Of a DNA stretch of 19,758 nt, positions 6,468 to 14,518 are shown piece by piece. Location of the stretch: positions 1 through 19,758 of the forward strand of contig JAGGUB010000027.1 in NCBI GenBank assembly GCA_021158725.1. Reading direction: 5' to 3'. Source of the stretch: Caldifarciminota bacterium. Its GTDB lineage: Bacteria > Hydrothermota > UBA3073 > NMUJ01. Below the pieces are notes generated by a model. It saw nothing but the letters and a program-made list of their open reading frames with translations. It ran no database searches and was not told the DNA's origin. Made by a program: the position numbers and the translations under genes. The first letter of the stretch is position 1; each line of letters opens with the position of its first letter.

Positions 6468-6894
6468 GTATTATGGTAAGGAGGTTTATCGGGTTGAAGG
6501 TGCTGGTCGTGTCTTCTTACCGGCTAAGTTTCGCATGAAGGTTGACGAGGGTAAAGTCATCGTGACACGTGGGTTTGAGGAGTGTTTATTAGTTTATCCC
6601 TTATCTGAGTGGCGTAATCTTGAATCCAAGCTCCATTCGTTGCCATTCACTGATGCACGTGCAAGGTATCTCTTACGTTGGTTTGTCGGCAATGCTGAAA
6701 TTGTGGAGATTGACAAACAAGGTCGCATAAGGATACCGCGTCATCTACTCGATTATGCGCATCTTGAAACCGAGGTACTCATCATAGGTTTGCTCAACAA
6801 GATCGAGCTCTGGAACCCTCACAAGTATAAGGAATATGAGAAGATGATGGAATCCCAAGTTGACGAACGTGACCTTAAGGAGCTTGGAATATGA
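6466..6894 (+). CDS. mraZ: Transcriptional regulator MraZ
   Basis: The 142-residue protein has the two AbrB-like halves of MraZ. The first half holds EGAGRVFLPAKFR (residues 11-23) and the second holds DKQGRIRIPRHLL (83-95). The first copy has Glu and Ala in place of the usual Asp and Lys of DxKGR. MraZ forms ring-shaped oligomers and binds repeats in the promoter of its own dcw operon, repressing it in E. coli. The ATG at 6466 gives the family N-terminus MYYGKEV; an in-frame TTG at 6457 has no support. It is the first gene of the cluster, directly behind three 10-bp repeats, and overlaps the next gene by 4 bases. Confidence 0.93.
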   Translation: MYYGKEVYRVEGAGRVFLPAKFRMKVDEGKVIVTRGFEECLLVYPLSEWRNLESKLHSLPFTDARARYLLRWFVGNAEIVEIDKQGRIRIPRHLLDYAHLETEVLIIGLLNKIELWNPHKYKEYEKMMESQVDERDLKELGI

Positions 6895-7190
6895 GGGTAA
6901 AGCTTACCAGTACAAATGGCTACGTTTATTTCAAGTTAAGTGGCACCCTACGTAAAGAGGATTATCCCAAGTTACGTCAAGTCATCCAAAACTTCCTTTC
7001 ACAAGATACACGTAAAATCATACTGGACCTCAATGCCGTTCATCATCTTCATTACATATGGGCCACATATTTGGATGAGCTCTACAATTATGCCAAAAGT
7101 TTGGGCTACGAGTTACAACTCCATTGCCGTAATGGCTATCTTATCAATATATTGAGGTTTGGTGGTTATGTCCACCCGATTTATCCATAA
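6891..7190 (+). CDS. STAS-domain-like protein within the dcw cluster
   Basis: The 99-residue product has the length and pattern of a stand-alone STAS domain (anti-sigma factor antagonist fold). It starts with a strand GYVYFKLSGTL (10-20), then a helix, then the central strand IILDLNAVHHL (43-53), and helix YLDELYNYAKSLGYELQL (60-77). The final helix begins LINILRFGG. In SpoIIAA-type proteins the segment after the central strand carries a phosphorylatable Ser or Thr (DSxGL). Here it reads HYIWATYL, with no Ser at that position. It could be a protein-docking or lipid-asymmetry-type STAS module rather than a phospho-switch. It overlaps mraZ by 4 bases and rsmH by 23, so it is firmly part of the operon. 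The fold call is moderate; the function is unknown. Confidence 0.65.
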   Translation: MRVKLTSTNGYVYFKLSGTLRKEDYPKLRQVIQNFLSQDTRKIILDLNAVHHLHYIWATYLDELYNYAKSLGYELQLHCRNGYLINILRFGGYVHPIYP

Positions 7191-8025
7191 ACCAGTCATG
7201 GTGGTTGAAGTCATCCGCTACCTTAATCCCGCCCCTGGTAAAGTTTTCGTCGACGCCACAGTAGGTGGTGGCGGCCATAGTTATCATCTTTTACAAGTAG
7301 AACCAAACATACGACTTTATGCAATTGATTGTGACTCTACTTCACTACAAGTAGCGATACGTAACCTATCTGCCTGGCGTGATAGGATAAACTTCATACA
7401 CGCAAATTTTGTCTCCCTTCACCAACTGGTTACGGAACCGGTTGATGGTATCCTCTTTGATCTCGGTTTATCATCGCTTCAACTGGAGGATCCCCAACGT
7501 GGGTTCAGCTTTCGTCATGATGGACCTATTGATATGCGGTTTGACACATCGGTACCTTTTACCGCATATAACCTCATAACCCAATCTTCTTATTGGGAGC
7601 TCGCCCAAATTATCAAGCAATACGGTGAGGAACGTTATGCCAATGTTATAGCCAAAAACATCAAACAACGTAGACCAGAGACCACATCCGAACTCTACAC
7701 CGCTATCGTAGATGCGTTACCACAGAACTATCGTAACAAATCGAAAGTAGCTGCCAGAGTCTTCCAAGCTTTACGAATAAAGGTGAACAACGAACTCTCT
7801 AACCTACAGTCAGTATTACCGGTAGCTGTGGATCTGCTCAAACCCGGTGGTCGGCTGGTTATACTATCCTATCACTCGTTGGAAGATCGTATTGTGAAGC
7901 ATTTCTTTAAAAGTTGCAATTCAATCAAAATCTTAACCCCTAAACCGATCGTACCGTCTGCAACCGAAATAGCTGATAACCCACGTGCAAGGAGTGCTAA
8001 ACTTCGTGCTGCTGAAAAACTGTGA
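7168..8025 (+). CDS. rsmH: 16S rRNA (cytosine(1402)-N(4))-methyltransferase RsmH
   Basis: The 285-residue enzyme (formerly MraW) methylates N4 of C1402 in 16S rRNA using S-adenosylmethionine. It shows HKPVMVVEVI at the N-terminus, the SAM-binding DATVGGGGHS (29-38), FDLGLSSLQL (97-106), RGFSF (111-115), SYHSLEDR (234-241), and NPRARSAKLRAAEK at the C-terminus, all diagnostic. The ATG at 7168 is preceded by GAGGT (7154-7158) and keeps the HKPVM segment that the family needs; an in-frame TTG at 7159 is less likely. Length is slightly below the usual 300-315. It starts inside the STAS-like gene. Confidence 0.96.
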   Translation: MSTRFIHKPVMVVEVIRYLNPAPGKVFVDATVGGGGHSYHLLQVEPNIRLYAIDCDSTSLQVAIRNLSAWRDRINFIHANFVSLHQLVTEPVDGILFDLGLSSLQLEDPQRGFSFRHDGPIDMRFDTSVPFTAYNLITQSSYWELAQIIKQYGEERYANVIAKNIKQRRPETTSELYTAIVDALPQNYRNKSKVAARVFQALRIKVNNELSNLQSVLPVAVDLLKPGGRLVILSYHSLEDRIVKHFFKSCNSIKILTPKPIVPSATEIADNPRARSAKLRAAEKL

Positions 8026-8026
8026 T

Positions 8027-8299
8027 ATGGAACGCATAATAAGCTGGCTCATACTGCTGGGGTTGGTGGTACTTCTTTACCTACATATTGGACATCAGAT
8101 CGTACGTTACACGTATCTCATAGAGGTACGTGAGAAGCTACTCCTTAAATTGCAATCCGAATACGATAGCTTACGTGCAGAATATGAGCATCTCATCTCA
8201 CCCACTTCTATACAGAGATGGGCAACCATACACAACTTTCGTACCCCACACGTCGATGAGCGTTCCTATATAGTGATAACAGATACAGATGGAGACTAA
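8027..8299 (+). CDS. ftsL: FtsL-like bitopic division protein
   Basis: The 90-residue product has one membrane helix (about 5-22), then a helical, probably coiled-coil stretch (about 24-60, EVREKLLLKLQSEYDSLRAEY), and a short C-terminal tail with SIQRWATIHNF. That tail resembles the region where FtsL proteins read riEerA-xx-lgm. Similarity is weak, as is normal for FtsL, and the assignment rests mainly on topology and on its place between rsmH and ftsI. FtsL forms a complex with FtsB and FtsQ that activates FtsWI. The start is one base after the rsmH stop without a Shine-Dalgarno site, so translation is likely coupled. It overlaps ftsI by 11 bases. A DivIC/FtsB-like identity is the alternative. 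Confidence 0.7.
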   Translation: MERIISWLILLGLVVLLYLHIGHQIVRYTYLIEVREKLLLKLQSEYDSLRAEYEHLISPTSIQRWATIHNFRTPHVDERSYIVITDTDGD

Positions 8300-9740
8300 A
8301 CTCAAACTATTGCAAATACCGGTGATGTTGATTTTTGGCTTCTTCGTTACCAAGCTTGTAACACTACAGATCCTGCATTGTGACGAAACTTCACATACAT
8401 ACTCGTACATACGTACGAAACGTACCATCTCACCTGTACGGGGTGAACTGTTGGATAGAAATCTGCACTTGCTTGCGATATCAAATCATAACCATCGCAT
8501 ATATCCAACGTACGAGCTGATCTGTCACATCACGGGTATAGCTAACATCTACAACGAAGGGCTTGCAGGTCTCGAGTATCAATTTGATTCACTGTTGCGT
8601 GGCCACCCTTACCAAAGGACTTACATTGTTTCAGATGCTGGTAGGTTATATCCTGATCCAAAAGCTAACCTTACCACCCTCACTTTCACACCCTCAGTGG
8701 TATTAACCATAGATTTAGACCTACAACACATTCTCGAGGATGAGCTCATCCGTCGGGTGCATGAAACTCACGCTATACGTGGTTGGGGTATCATCGTTGA
8801 CCCATATACTGGCGAGATACTTGCCATGGCGGTTTACCCACAGGATGGCTACCATAACCCTATCATACAGGAGCAATGGGAACCCGGTTCCGTCTTTAAG
8901 CTTGTACCACTTGTCGCATATTTAGAGCATTACAATGTGGATTATGACTCAACTTTCATAACTTGTGATACCATCCGTATCGGTGACAAAACCTTTAAAG
9001 ATCCTGTAGAGCATCCACCATACACGTTTAAGGAGGTGGTCTGGCACTCCAGTAATGTAGGGTTCATCAAGATGGGCTGTTCACTCGGCCCATATACTCT
9101 CTATTTGGAAGCTAAAAAGTTTGGGTTCGGTACCCCCACCGGGGTTGAGTTTCCGGCTGAAGCGCATGGCTATGTACCGCATCCGTCTGACATGACCCCA
9201 GTGGATGTTGCCACTTTCTCTTTTGGTCAGGGTGTAAGTGTCACCACGTTGCAGCTTGCGTTAGCTTATGCTGCTATAGCGAATGGTGGTTACTTGTTGC
9301 ACCCCATACTCGTACGTGGGATCATCAAAAATGGGCAACTACATGTCTTACATAGACCTACCATCATACGACAGGTTACTACACCCGAAATAGCAGCAGA
9401 GGTGACAACCCTACTCGAGGGGGTGTTCGACTATGGTACCGCAGCACATGCTAAGATACCGGGCCTACGTATTGCGGGTAAGACCGGTACCGCTGAGAAG
9501 CCAATCCCTGGTGGTTACGCGAAGGAACGTAAAATCTTCACTTTAGCCGCATTTTTGCCATTACCTGAACCTGAACTTGTAATCGTCATCTCACTTGATG
9601 AGGCCAAGGGCGGAGAATTTGCTGGCACCATTCTTGCACCACTTTTGAAACGCATAATTCTACGTATATTAAGCTTAGAGGGGTATCGCCATTTATGGAG
9701 GCAGTATGCGGTTGAACCGGCTGTTGCCCGAAGTGAATAG
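8289..9740 (+). CDS. ftsI: Septal peptidoglycan transpeptidase (PBP3-type), short form
   Basis: The 483-residue class B penicillin-binding protein has a membrane anchor (about 9-28), then RGELLDRNLHLLAIS (51-65), and a C-terminal transpeptidase domain. Catalytic motifs are SVFK with Ser201, SSN (254-256) and KTGT (398-401). It crosslinks septal peptidoglycan in the periplasm together with FtsW. It is about 100 residues shorter than E. coli FtsI. The missing part seems to be internal: LAIS (62-65) is followed almost at once by RIYPTYELICHITG (70-83), which in E. coli FtsI comes about 80 residues later. The pedestal head subdomain is therefore largely absent. The catalytic half is complete, and the reading frame is clean, so it is probably functional. 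A PBP2/elongation role is less likely given the neighbours. Confidence 0.9.
   Translation: METKLKLLQIPVMLIFGFFVTKLVTLQILHCDETSHTYSYIRTKRTISPVRGELLDRNLHLLAISNHNHRIYPTYELICHITGIANIYNEGLAGLEYQFDSLLRGHPYQRTYIVSDAGRLYPDPKANLTTLTFTPSVVLTIDLDLQHILEDELIRRVHETHAIRGWGIIVDPYTGEILAMAVYPQDGYHNPIIQEQWEPGSVFKLVPLVAYLEHYNVDYDSTFITCDTIRIGDKTFKDPVEHPPYTFKEVVWHSSNVGFIKMGCSLGPYTLYLEAKKFGFGTPTGVEFPAEAHGYVPHPSDMTPVDVATFSFGQGVSVTTLQLALAYAAIANGGYLLHPILVRGIIKNGQLHVLHRPTIIRQVTTPEIAAEVTTLLEGVFDYGTAAHAKIPGLRIAGKTGTAEKPIPGGYAKERKIFTLAAFLPLPEPELVIVISLDEAKGGEFAGTILAPLLKRIILRILSLEGYRHLWRQYAVEPAVARSE
9697..9701 (+). promoter_or_regulatory. Ribosome binding site for murE inside ftsI
   Basis: GGAGG lies 4 bases before the ATG at 9706 and within the last codons of ftsI. 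It fixes the murE start and the 35-base overlap of the two genes. Confidence 0.7.
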
Positions 9741-11139
9741 CAATATCGATATAACAGGTATTGCGTATCGACATACTTCTGTGAAACCTGGTTATATGTT
9801 TGTCACATGGTGTGGCAAGTCAGTAGACGGCCATTCTTACATACATGAAGCACTCAAACGGGGTGCAAGTTTCGTCATCTGTGAGAAAGATCTATCACCC
9901 AATATCCCACATCTCAAGGTGCACGATGCACGTCGTAAATTGGCTGAAGTCTCTCGTAAGTTCTACGGCTATCCCGACAGGAAGCTCAACGTCATCGGTA
10001 TAACGGGTACCAATGGTAAAACAACAACTGTGTTGCTACTTCATCATATACTTAAGAAGGCTGGCATCAAAAGTGCATTTTGGACAACTGTAACCTATGG
10101 GGATGACGATGAACACCATGAAGCGCAACTCACTACACCTGAATCGCTTGACCTCTTTACGTTTATGGCTGATGAGCTATCCAAAGGGGTTAAGTTCGTT
10201 GTGATGGAAGTATCTTCGCACTCACTTGTACTACATCGTGTGTATGGGGTGGAATTTCGTGCCACTGGTTTCACATATTTGGGACGTGATCACCTCGATT
10301 TCCACTCAACGATCGAAAACTATATGCGTGCAAAAGCTCGTCTGTTTATGAACCTACCTCGTACCGCTATAGCTGCTTTGAATTTTGATGACCCCATAGG
10401 GAGGTTCTTCTCTGAGATAACCGATGCGAGGATCATAAGTTACGGTTACGGGCTAAACAGGTTGCCGATGATACGTGGTATAATACGGAGAATCGATCTC
10501 CATGGTATGGAGTGTGAAATCGATGGCCACTGTTTCAACACCACACTCGTAGGTACGCATAATCTTTACAATATGTTGCTCGCTTATTCTATTGCTTATG
10601 CGTTATCGATACCCGTACCTCGTATTATTGAAGCGTTTACGGATTTCCCTGGTGTACCGGGTAGGTGGGAACGTATCCAAAATGTCATCATCGACTATGC
10701 ACATACGCCAGGCTCGATGGCTTTGGTGCTATCACTTGCAAGGAGATTGACAACCGGTAAACTCATTGTAGTGTTCGGTGCAGGTGGTGATCGTGACCCC
10801 GGTAAGCGGCGTCCGATGGGCGAAATTGCCTCCCGCTATGCAGATTTCGTGATAATAACCAACGACAACCCACGTAACGAAGATCCCATGCAGATAGCGT
10901 ATGAAATAGAAATCGGTGTATCCAATACCCCACACTCGATAATCCTCGATCGCCGAAAAGCGATCGAGAAAGCCATAGATATGGCAGGTGAAGGCGATCT
11001 CGTTCTGGTACTTGGTAAGGGACATGAACGCTACCAAATCATAGGGGATAGACGAATACCGTTTAGTGATAAGGAGGTAGTACTTGAATATTTATCTCGG
11101 AGGCATAATGTTGTACCACCTTCTATATCCGCTACGTGA
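9706..11139 (+). CDS. murE: UDP-MurNAc-tripeptide synthetase, m-DAP-adding
   Basis: The 477-residue cytoplasmic ligase adds the third stem residue to UDP-MurNAc-L-Ala-D-Glu with ATP. It has a short N-terminal uridine-binding domain (ITGIAYRHTSVKPGYMFV, 16-33), the P-loop GTNGKTTT (101-108), TTPESLDL (143-150), GRDHLDFHST (193-202) and YMRAKARLF, where Lys210 is the expected carbamylated lysine. Substrate choice is read from DNPRNEDP (387-394) and GKGHERYQ (437-444). The Arg of DNPR and the Glu of GHE match meso-diaminopimelate-adding MurE, not the lysine-adding type. The start at 9706 follows a GGAGG site. murF does not follow, unlike the usual order; the mraY start overlaps by 32 bases. Confidence 0.95.
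   Translation: MRLNRLLPEVNSNIDITGIAYRHTSVKPGYMFVTWCGKSVDGHSYIHEALKRGASFVICEKDLSPNIPHLKVHDARRKLAEVSRKFYGYPDRKLNVIGITGTNGKTTTVLLLHHILKKAGIKSAFWTTVTYGDDDEHHEAQLTTPESLDLFTFMADELSKGVKFVVMEVSSHSLVLHRVYGVEFRATGFTYLGRDHLDFHSTIENYMRAKARLFMNLPRTAIAALNFDDPIGRFFSEITDARIISYGYGLNRLPMIRGIIRRIDLHGMECEIDGHCFNTTLVGTHNLYNMLLAYSIAYALSIPVPRIIEAFTDFPGVPGRWERIQNVIIDYAHTPGSMALVLSLARRLTTGKLIVVFGAGGDRDPGKRRPMGEIASRYADFVIITNDNPRNEDPMQIAYEIEIGVSNTPHSIILDRRKAIEKAIDMAGEGDLVLVLGKGHERYQIIGDRRIPFSDKEVVLEYLSRRHNVVPPSISAT
11099..11103 (+). promoter_or_regulatory. Ribosome binding site for mraY inside murE
   Basis: GGAGG lies 4 bases before the ATG at 11108, the start that gives the family N-terminus MLYHLLYP. A second strong site, AAGGAGG at 11071-11077, sits 6 bases before an in-frame TTG at 11084. 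A longer form with 8 extra residues therefore cannot be excluded. Confidence 0.65.
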
Positions 11140-12187
11140 ACATTTCTTTCCATTTAATCTGTTTCGTTACATCACGTTTCGTTCCGCTTATGCGGCATTC
11201 ACTGCATTCATCATCGTACTGATATGGATGCCACATTTTATCAGATTTCTACGTGCACATAATTGGGTAGCCGGTATACGTGAACCCAGCCTACCGCGGG
11301 TAAGCGAGAAAGTAGGTACCCCATTAGGTGGCGGTATATTGATATTGATTGCTATCGTGATAGCTACACTACTTTGGGTTAACCTCAAAGAACCTTATGT
11401 GTGGTTGGCATTGGGTACCACACTTACGTTGGGAGGATTGGGGTTTTATGACGATTATCGTAAAACACACTCATCAACAGATGTGAGACCACGTACTAAG
11501 CTAATATTTCCGTTTGTGGTTGGTATGGTGCTTGCATTTGTAGCAACTTATTTCCCCAAAAATCCATACTTTACGTATAAAACGAGTGTACTGTTTTTGA
11601 AAGATGTTTACTTGAATTTTGGCATCTTCTACATCATCTTCGTAGGCATTGTGATAACAGCTACATCGAATGCAGTTAACCTTACCGATGGTATCGATGG
11701 GTTAAGTAGTGGTATCATGACACAGGTAGCTACCGTCTACGCTGTACTGGCATATATTGTGGGGAATGTGAAATTATCACAATATCTCAACCTCATATAC
11801 ATACCAGGTGGGGGTGAACTCACCATATTTTTGGCCAGCATGGCAGGCGCAAGCTTGGGTTTCCTTTGGTACAATATGCATCCAGCTCGCATCTTTATGG
11901 GAGATACGGGGTCAATGTCACTTGGTGGCGCAATAGGTGCGGTAGCTGTGCTTATCAAGCAGGAGATTCTGCTCATCCTCGTGGGTGGTATATTCGTTAT
12001 TGAGGCACTATCGGTCATCCTGCAGGTGATATCGTTTAAGCTACGTGGTAAACGCATATTTCTGATGACACCGCTGCATCATCATTTCGAGAAGCTGGGT
12101 TGGCCCGAAACCCACATAATGATAAGGTTTTGGATAGCTAACATTATCCTGGGTATCTTGGCACTCAGTACGCTGAAAATTAGATGA
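11108..12187 (+). CDS. mraY: Phospho-N-acetylmuramoyl-pentapeptide transferase
   Basis: The 359-residue membrane enzyme transfers phospho-MurNAc-pentapeptide from UDP to undecaprenyl phosphate, making lipid I. Family motifs are all present: MLYHLLYPL and FRYITFRSAYAAFTAF at the start, GTPLGGG (70-76), the DDYRKT aspartates Asp115-Asp116, NLTDGIDGL (191-199) with the catalytic Asp, MGDTGS (264-269), and the HHHFE histidine motif (324-328) before WPETHIMIRFWI. About ten membrane helices are expected. Length is normal (360 in E. coli). It overlaps murE by 32 bases and murD by 4 (ATGA). Confidence 0.97.
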   Translation: MLYHLLYPLREHFFPFNLFRYITFRSAYAAFTAFIIVLIWMPHFIRFLRAHNWVAGIREPSLPRVSEKVGTPLGGGILILIAIVIATLLWVNLKEPYVWLALGTTLTLGGLGFYDDYRKTHSSTDVRPRTKLIFPFVVGMVLAFVATYFPKNPYFTYKTSVLFLKDVYLNFGIFYIIFVGIVITATSNAVNLTDGIDGLSSGIMTQVATVYAVLAYIVGNVKLSQYLNLIYIPGGGELTIFLASMAGASLGFLWYNMHPARIFMGDTGSMSLGGAIGAVAVLIKQEILLILVGGIFVIEALSVILQVISFKLRGKRIFLMTPLHHHFEKLGWPETHIMIRFWIANIILGILALSTLKIR

Positions 12188-13467
12188 AAGCCAGCGTGTT
12201 AGGGGCAGGTCGAAGCGGCCAATCGGTAGCCAAGTTGCTGATGGACAAAGGGTATAAAGTGGTGTTGAGTGATATTGTGGTTAAGAGGTTACAACTACCT
12301 GGGGTTGAGTTTGATTTGGGACATACGGAAAGGATACTCGATACGGATTTCATAGTGTTGAGCCCCGGTATTCCAACTAATTTACCTATTCTACAGCGTG
12401 CACATGAACGTGGTATCCCTATATATGGTGAGCTCGAGGTTAGTAGCTGGTTCCTACCCACTGATACCAAGATAATTGCTATAACAGGTACCAATGGTAA
12501 AACTACCACAGCATACTTAACATATGAGGTCATTAAAGCTGCTGGCTATCCTGTAGTTATCGCAGGTAATATGGGGATACCACTGAGCGAACGTGTCAAC
12601 GATGTTAAAGCAGGGGGGTACCTTGTGCTCGAGGTAAGTAGCTTTCAGCTCGAAACAATAGATAAATTCCGTCCCTACATAGGGGTATGGCTTAACTTTG
12701 TACCTGAACATTTGGACCGCTATCGTGATGTGCTGGACTACTGGAAGGCGAAGGCACGTCTATTCATGAACCAAACATCTACCGATTTCGCCATACTCAA
12801 TAAGGATGTGGAATCGTATGCAACGCTTAACACCGATGCACAGAAGCTGTATCTACATGATGTAGACCATATATATCATAAGGATGGTACAATTTACTAT
12901 GGAGGGAAACCAATACTATCCAATATACACGCACCTGTATATATGATGGAGAATCTTCTCGCTGTCACGGGTATAGTTTCAATAATTAAGTTGGATTACT
13001 CATTAATCAAACACGTATTTAGTGAATGGAAAGGGTTACCCCATCGTATGGAGTTGGTAGCTGAAATAAACGGTGTGAGGTTTATCAACAACTCGATGTG
13101 TACCAATCCAACCGCTTTCGTTAAAACCCTCGAAAGCATAGATAGTCCAATCATACTAATTGCTGGCGGTAAAAACAAGAATCTGGACATCACCCCTATA
13201 GTTGAGGCTATCAAGAGATACACCAAACACACGCTGTTGATTGGTGAGACAGCGCCCCTCATTAAGTCGTATGTTGATGATGCCGAAATTATGGAAGATT
13301 TGCCAACCGCTGTGAAGCGTGCGGTTGAGCTTGCTGAACCTGGTGATGTTGTGTTGCTATCACCGGGGTTTGCGAGTTTTGACATGTTTCGTGATTTCGC
13401 ACATAGAGGTGAAGTATTTCGTGATGCAGTACAGAAAATAAAGTCCGCTATGCAAGATGCTCGATAA
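12184..13467 (+). CDS. murD: UDP-MurNAc-L-alanine:D-glutamate ligase, with variant active-site motif
   Basis: The 427-residue cytoplasmic ligase adds D-glutamate to UDP-MurNAc-L-Ala. It shows GAGRSGQSVAKLL (7-19), SPGIP (60-64), the P-loop GTNGKTTT (102-109), NFVPEHLDRY (171-180), YWKAKARLF with Lys190 as the carbamylated lysine, LPHRME (285-290) and LLSPGFASFDMFRDF (391-405). The family motif usually written NDSKATN reads NNSMCTN here (302-308), so Asp and Lys are replaced by Asn and Met. The segment that is normally HNxxN before the third domain reads MMENLLA (254-260). These may be lineage features, since the rest is intact. It starts within the mraY stop (ATGA) and overlaps ftsW by 11 bases. 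Confidence 0.92.
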   Translation: MKASVLGAGRSGQSVAKLLMDKGYKVVLSDIVVKRLQLPGVEFDLGHTERILDTDFIVLSPGIPTNLPILQRAHERGIPIYGELEVSSWFLPTDTKIIAITGTNGKTTTAYLTYEVIKAAGYPVVIAGNMGIPLSERVNDVKAGGYLVLEVSSFQLETIDKFRPYIGVWLNFVPEHLDRYRDVLDYWKAKARLFMNQTSTDFAILNKDVESYATLNTDAQKLYLHDVDHIYHKDGTIYYGGKPILSNIHAPVYMMENLLAVTGIVSIIKLDYSLIKHVFSEWKGLPHRMELVAEINGVRFINNSMCTNPTAFVKTLESIDSPIILIAGGKNKNLDITPIVEAIKRYTKHTLLIGETAPLIKSYVDDAEIMEDLPTAVKRAVELAEPGDVVLLSPGFASFDMFRDFAHRGEVFRDAVQKIKSAMQDAR

Positions 13468-14518
13468 ACGTACGTTATTACTGCTTACAGTGGCTATACT
13501 TATATTGCTGGGTATACTTATGAGCTTATCTGCAAGCTTGGTGTTACCTACAGCATCTGGTGTAGAAAGGAGCTATGCACGGTTTAAGTGGCACCTTTCC
13601 TACATAACAATCGGTGTAGTATTGGGAATGATAGCAGCACGTATTAACCCTAACTTTTGGCGGATCGCACTCAAACCACTATTGGGTATCACGTTGCTAC
13701 TGCTCATATATGTGTTGATAGCACCACCTATTGGTGGGGTACATAGATGGATAAAGTTAGGTCCGCTACATTTCCAACCGTCGCGGTTGGCTTCTTTTAC
13801 GTTGGTCTTGTACATTGCGAATTACATCGAACGCAAAAAGTCAACCTTGTGTGAGTTCAAACGCGGTACGTTGCCACTATTATTTGTGGTTGGTATAATC
13901 CTGGTACTAATATTACGTGAACCTTCCTATGGGCTATTAACTGTGATGTCGGTCACGGTATTGCTGTTGTTCATACTGGGGGGTGTGCCACTCAGACACA
14001 TAGGGTGTGGTATGGCTGTAGCTATACCATTGGCTGTATTCCAATTTTTACGTACCCCATACGCGGTAGATAGGCTTAAACAATACCTGAAATCACCTCC
14101 AGCTCAGATAATGAATGCAGTTGCTGGAATATCATCTGGTGGCATATGGGGTAAAGGTATAGGTGGCGGTGAGATAAAGCTTTCACGCATACCGGCTGCA
14201 CATACGGATTGTGTGTTTGCGGTGATTGGTGAGGAGATGGGCCTACTCGGTACGGTGTTGGTGCTGACAATGTTTACTGTATTTTATATGTTGGTGCTGA
14301 GAATAGCAAGCGAGCAAGCTGAACTTTTCAACCAATTGCTGATCACGGGATTGGGTACACTTATATATCTGGAAGCGATGTTACATGTAGCGATTAATCT
14401 GGGGTTCATACCCACGACGGGGTTGATGTTGCCGTTTGTTAGTATGGGAGGTAGTGCGAACGTACTTTTCCTGATAGGAGTAGGTATAATTTGGAGGTTA
14501 AGTCAACCAGAATCATGA
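13457..14518 (+). CDS. ftsW: Septal SEDS peptidoglycan glycosyltransferase, divergent
   Basis: The 353-residue membrane protein has about ten helices and the SEDS pattern: GVHRWIKLGPLHFQPS (94-109), GIWGKGIGGG (229-238), AHTDCVFAVIGEEMG (248-262) with the catalytic Asp251, and NLGFIPTTGLMLPFVSMGGSA near the end. FtsW polymerises lipid II with its partner FtsI; the cluster position separates it from RodA. Two conserved charged residues are changed. The QPSE-x-x-K motif reads QPSRLAS, with Arg110 for Glu and Ser113 for Lys, and the EPD loop reads EPS (155-157). The last motif has SMGGSA for the usual SYGGSS. The catalytic Asp is kept, so activity is expected. The ATG lies 11 bases inside murD. 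Confidence 0.9.
   Translation: MLDKRTLLLLTVAILILLGILMSLSASLVLPTASGVERSYARFKWHLSYITIGVVLGMIAARINPNFWRIALKPLLGITLLLLIYVLIAPPIGGVHRWIKLGPLHFQPSRLASFTLVLYIANYIERKKSTLCEFKRGTLPLLFVVGIILVLILREPSYGLLTVMSVTVLLLFILGGVPLRHIGCGMAVAIPLAVFQFLRTPYAVDRLKQYLKSPPAQIMNAVAGISSGGIWGKGIGGGEIKLSRIPAAHTDCVFAVIGEEMGLLGTVLVLTMFTVFYMLVLRIASEQAELFNQLLITGLGTLIYLEAMLHVAINLGFIPTTGLMLPFVSMGGSANVLFLIGVGIIWRLSQPES

Noticed and set aside
11084..11107. TTG start extending MraY by eight residues
   Set aside because: AAGGAGG is well placed before it, but the ATG at 11108 also has GGAGG and gives the conserved MLYHLLYP start. It is kept only as an alternative.
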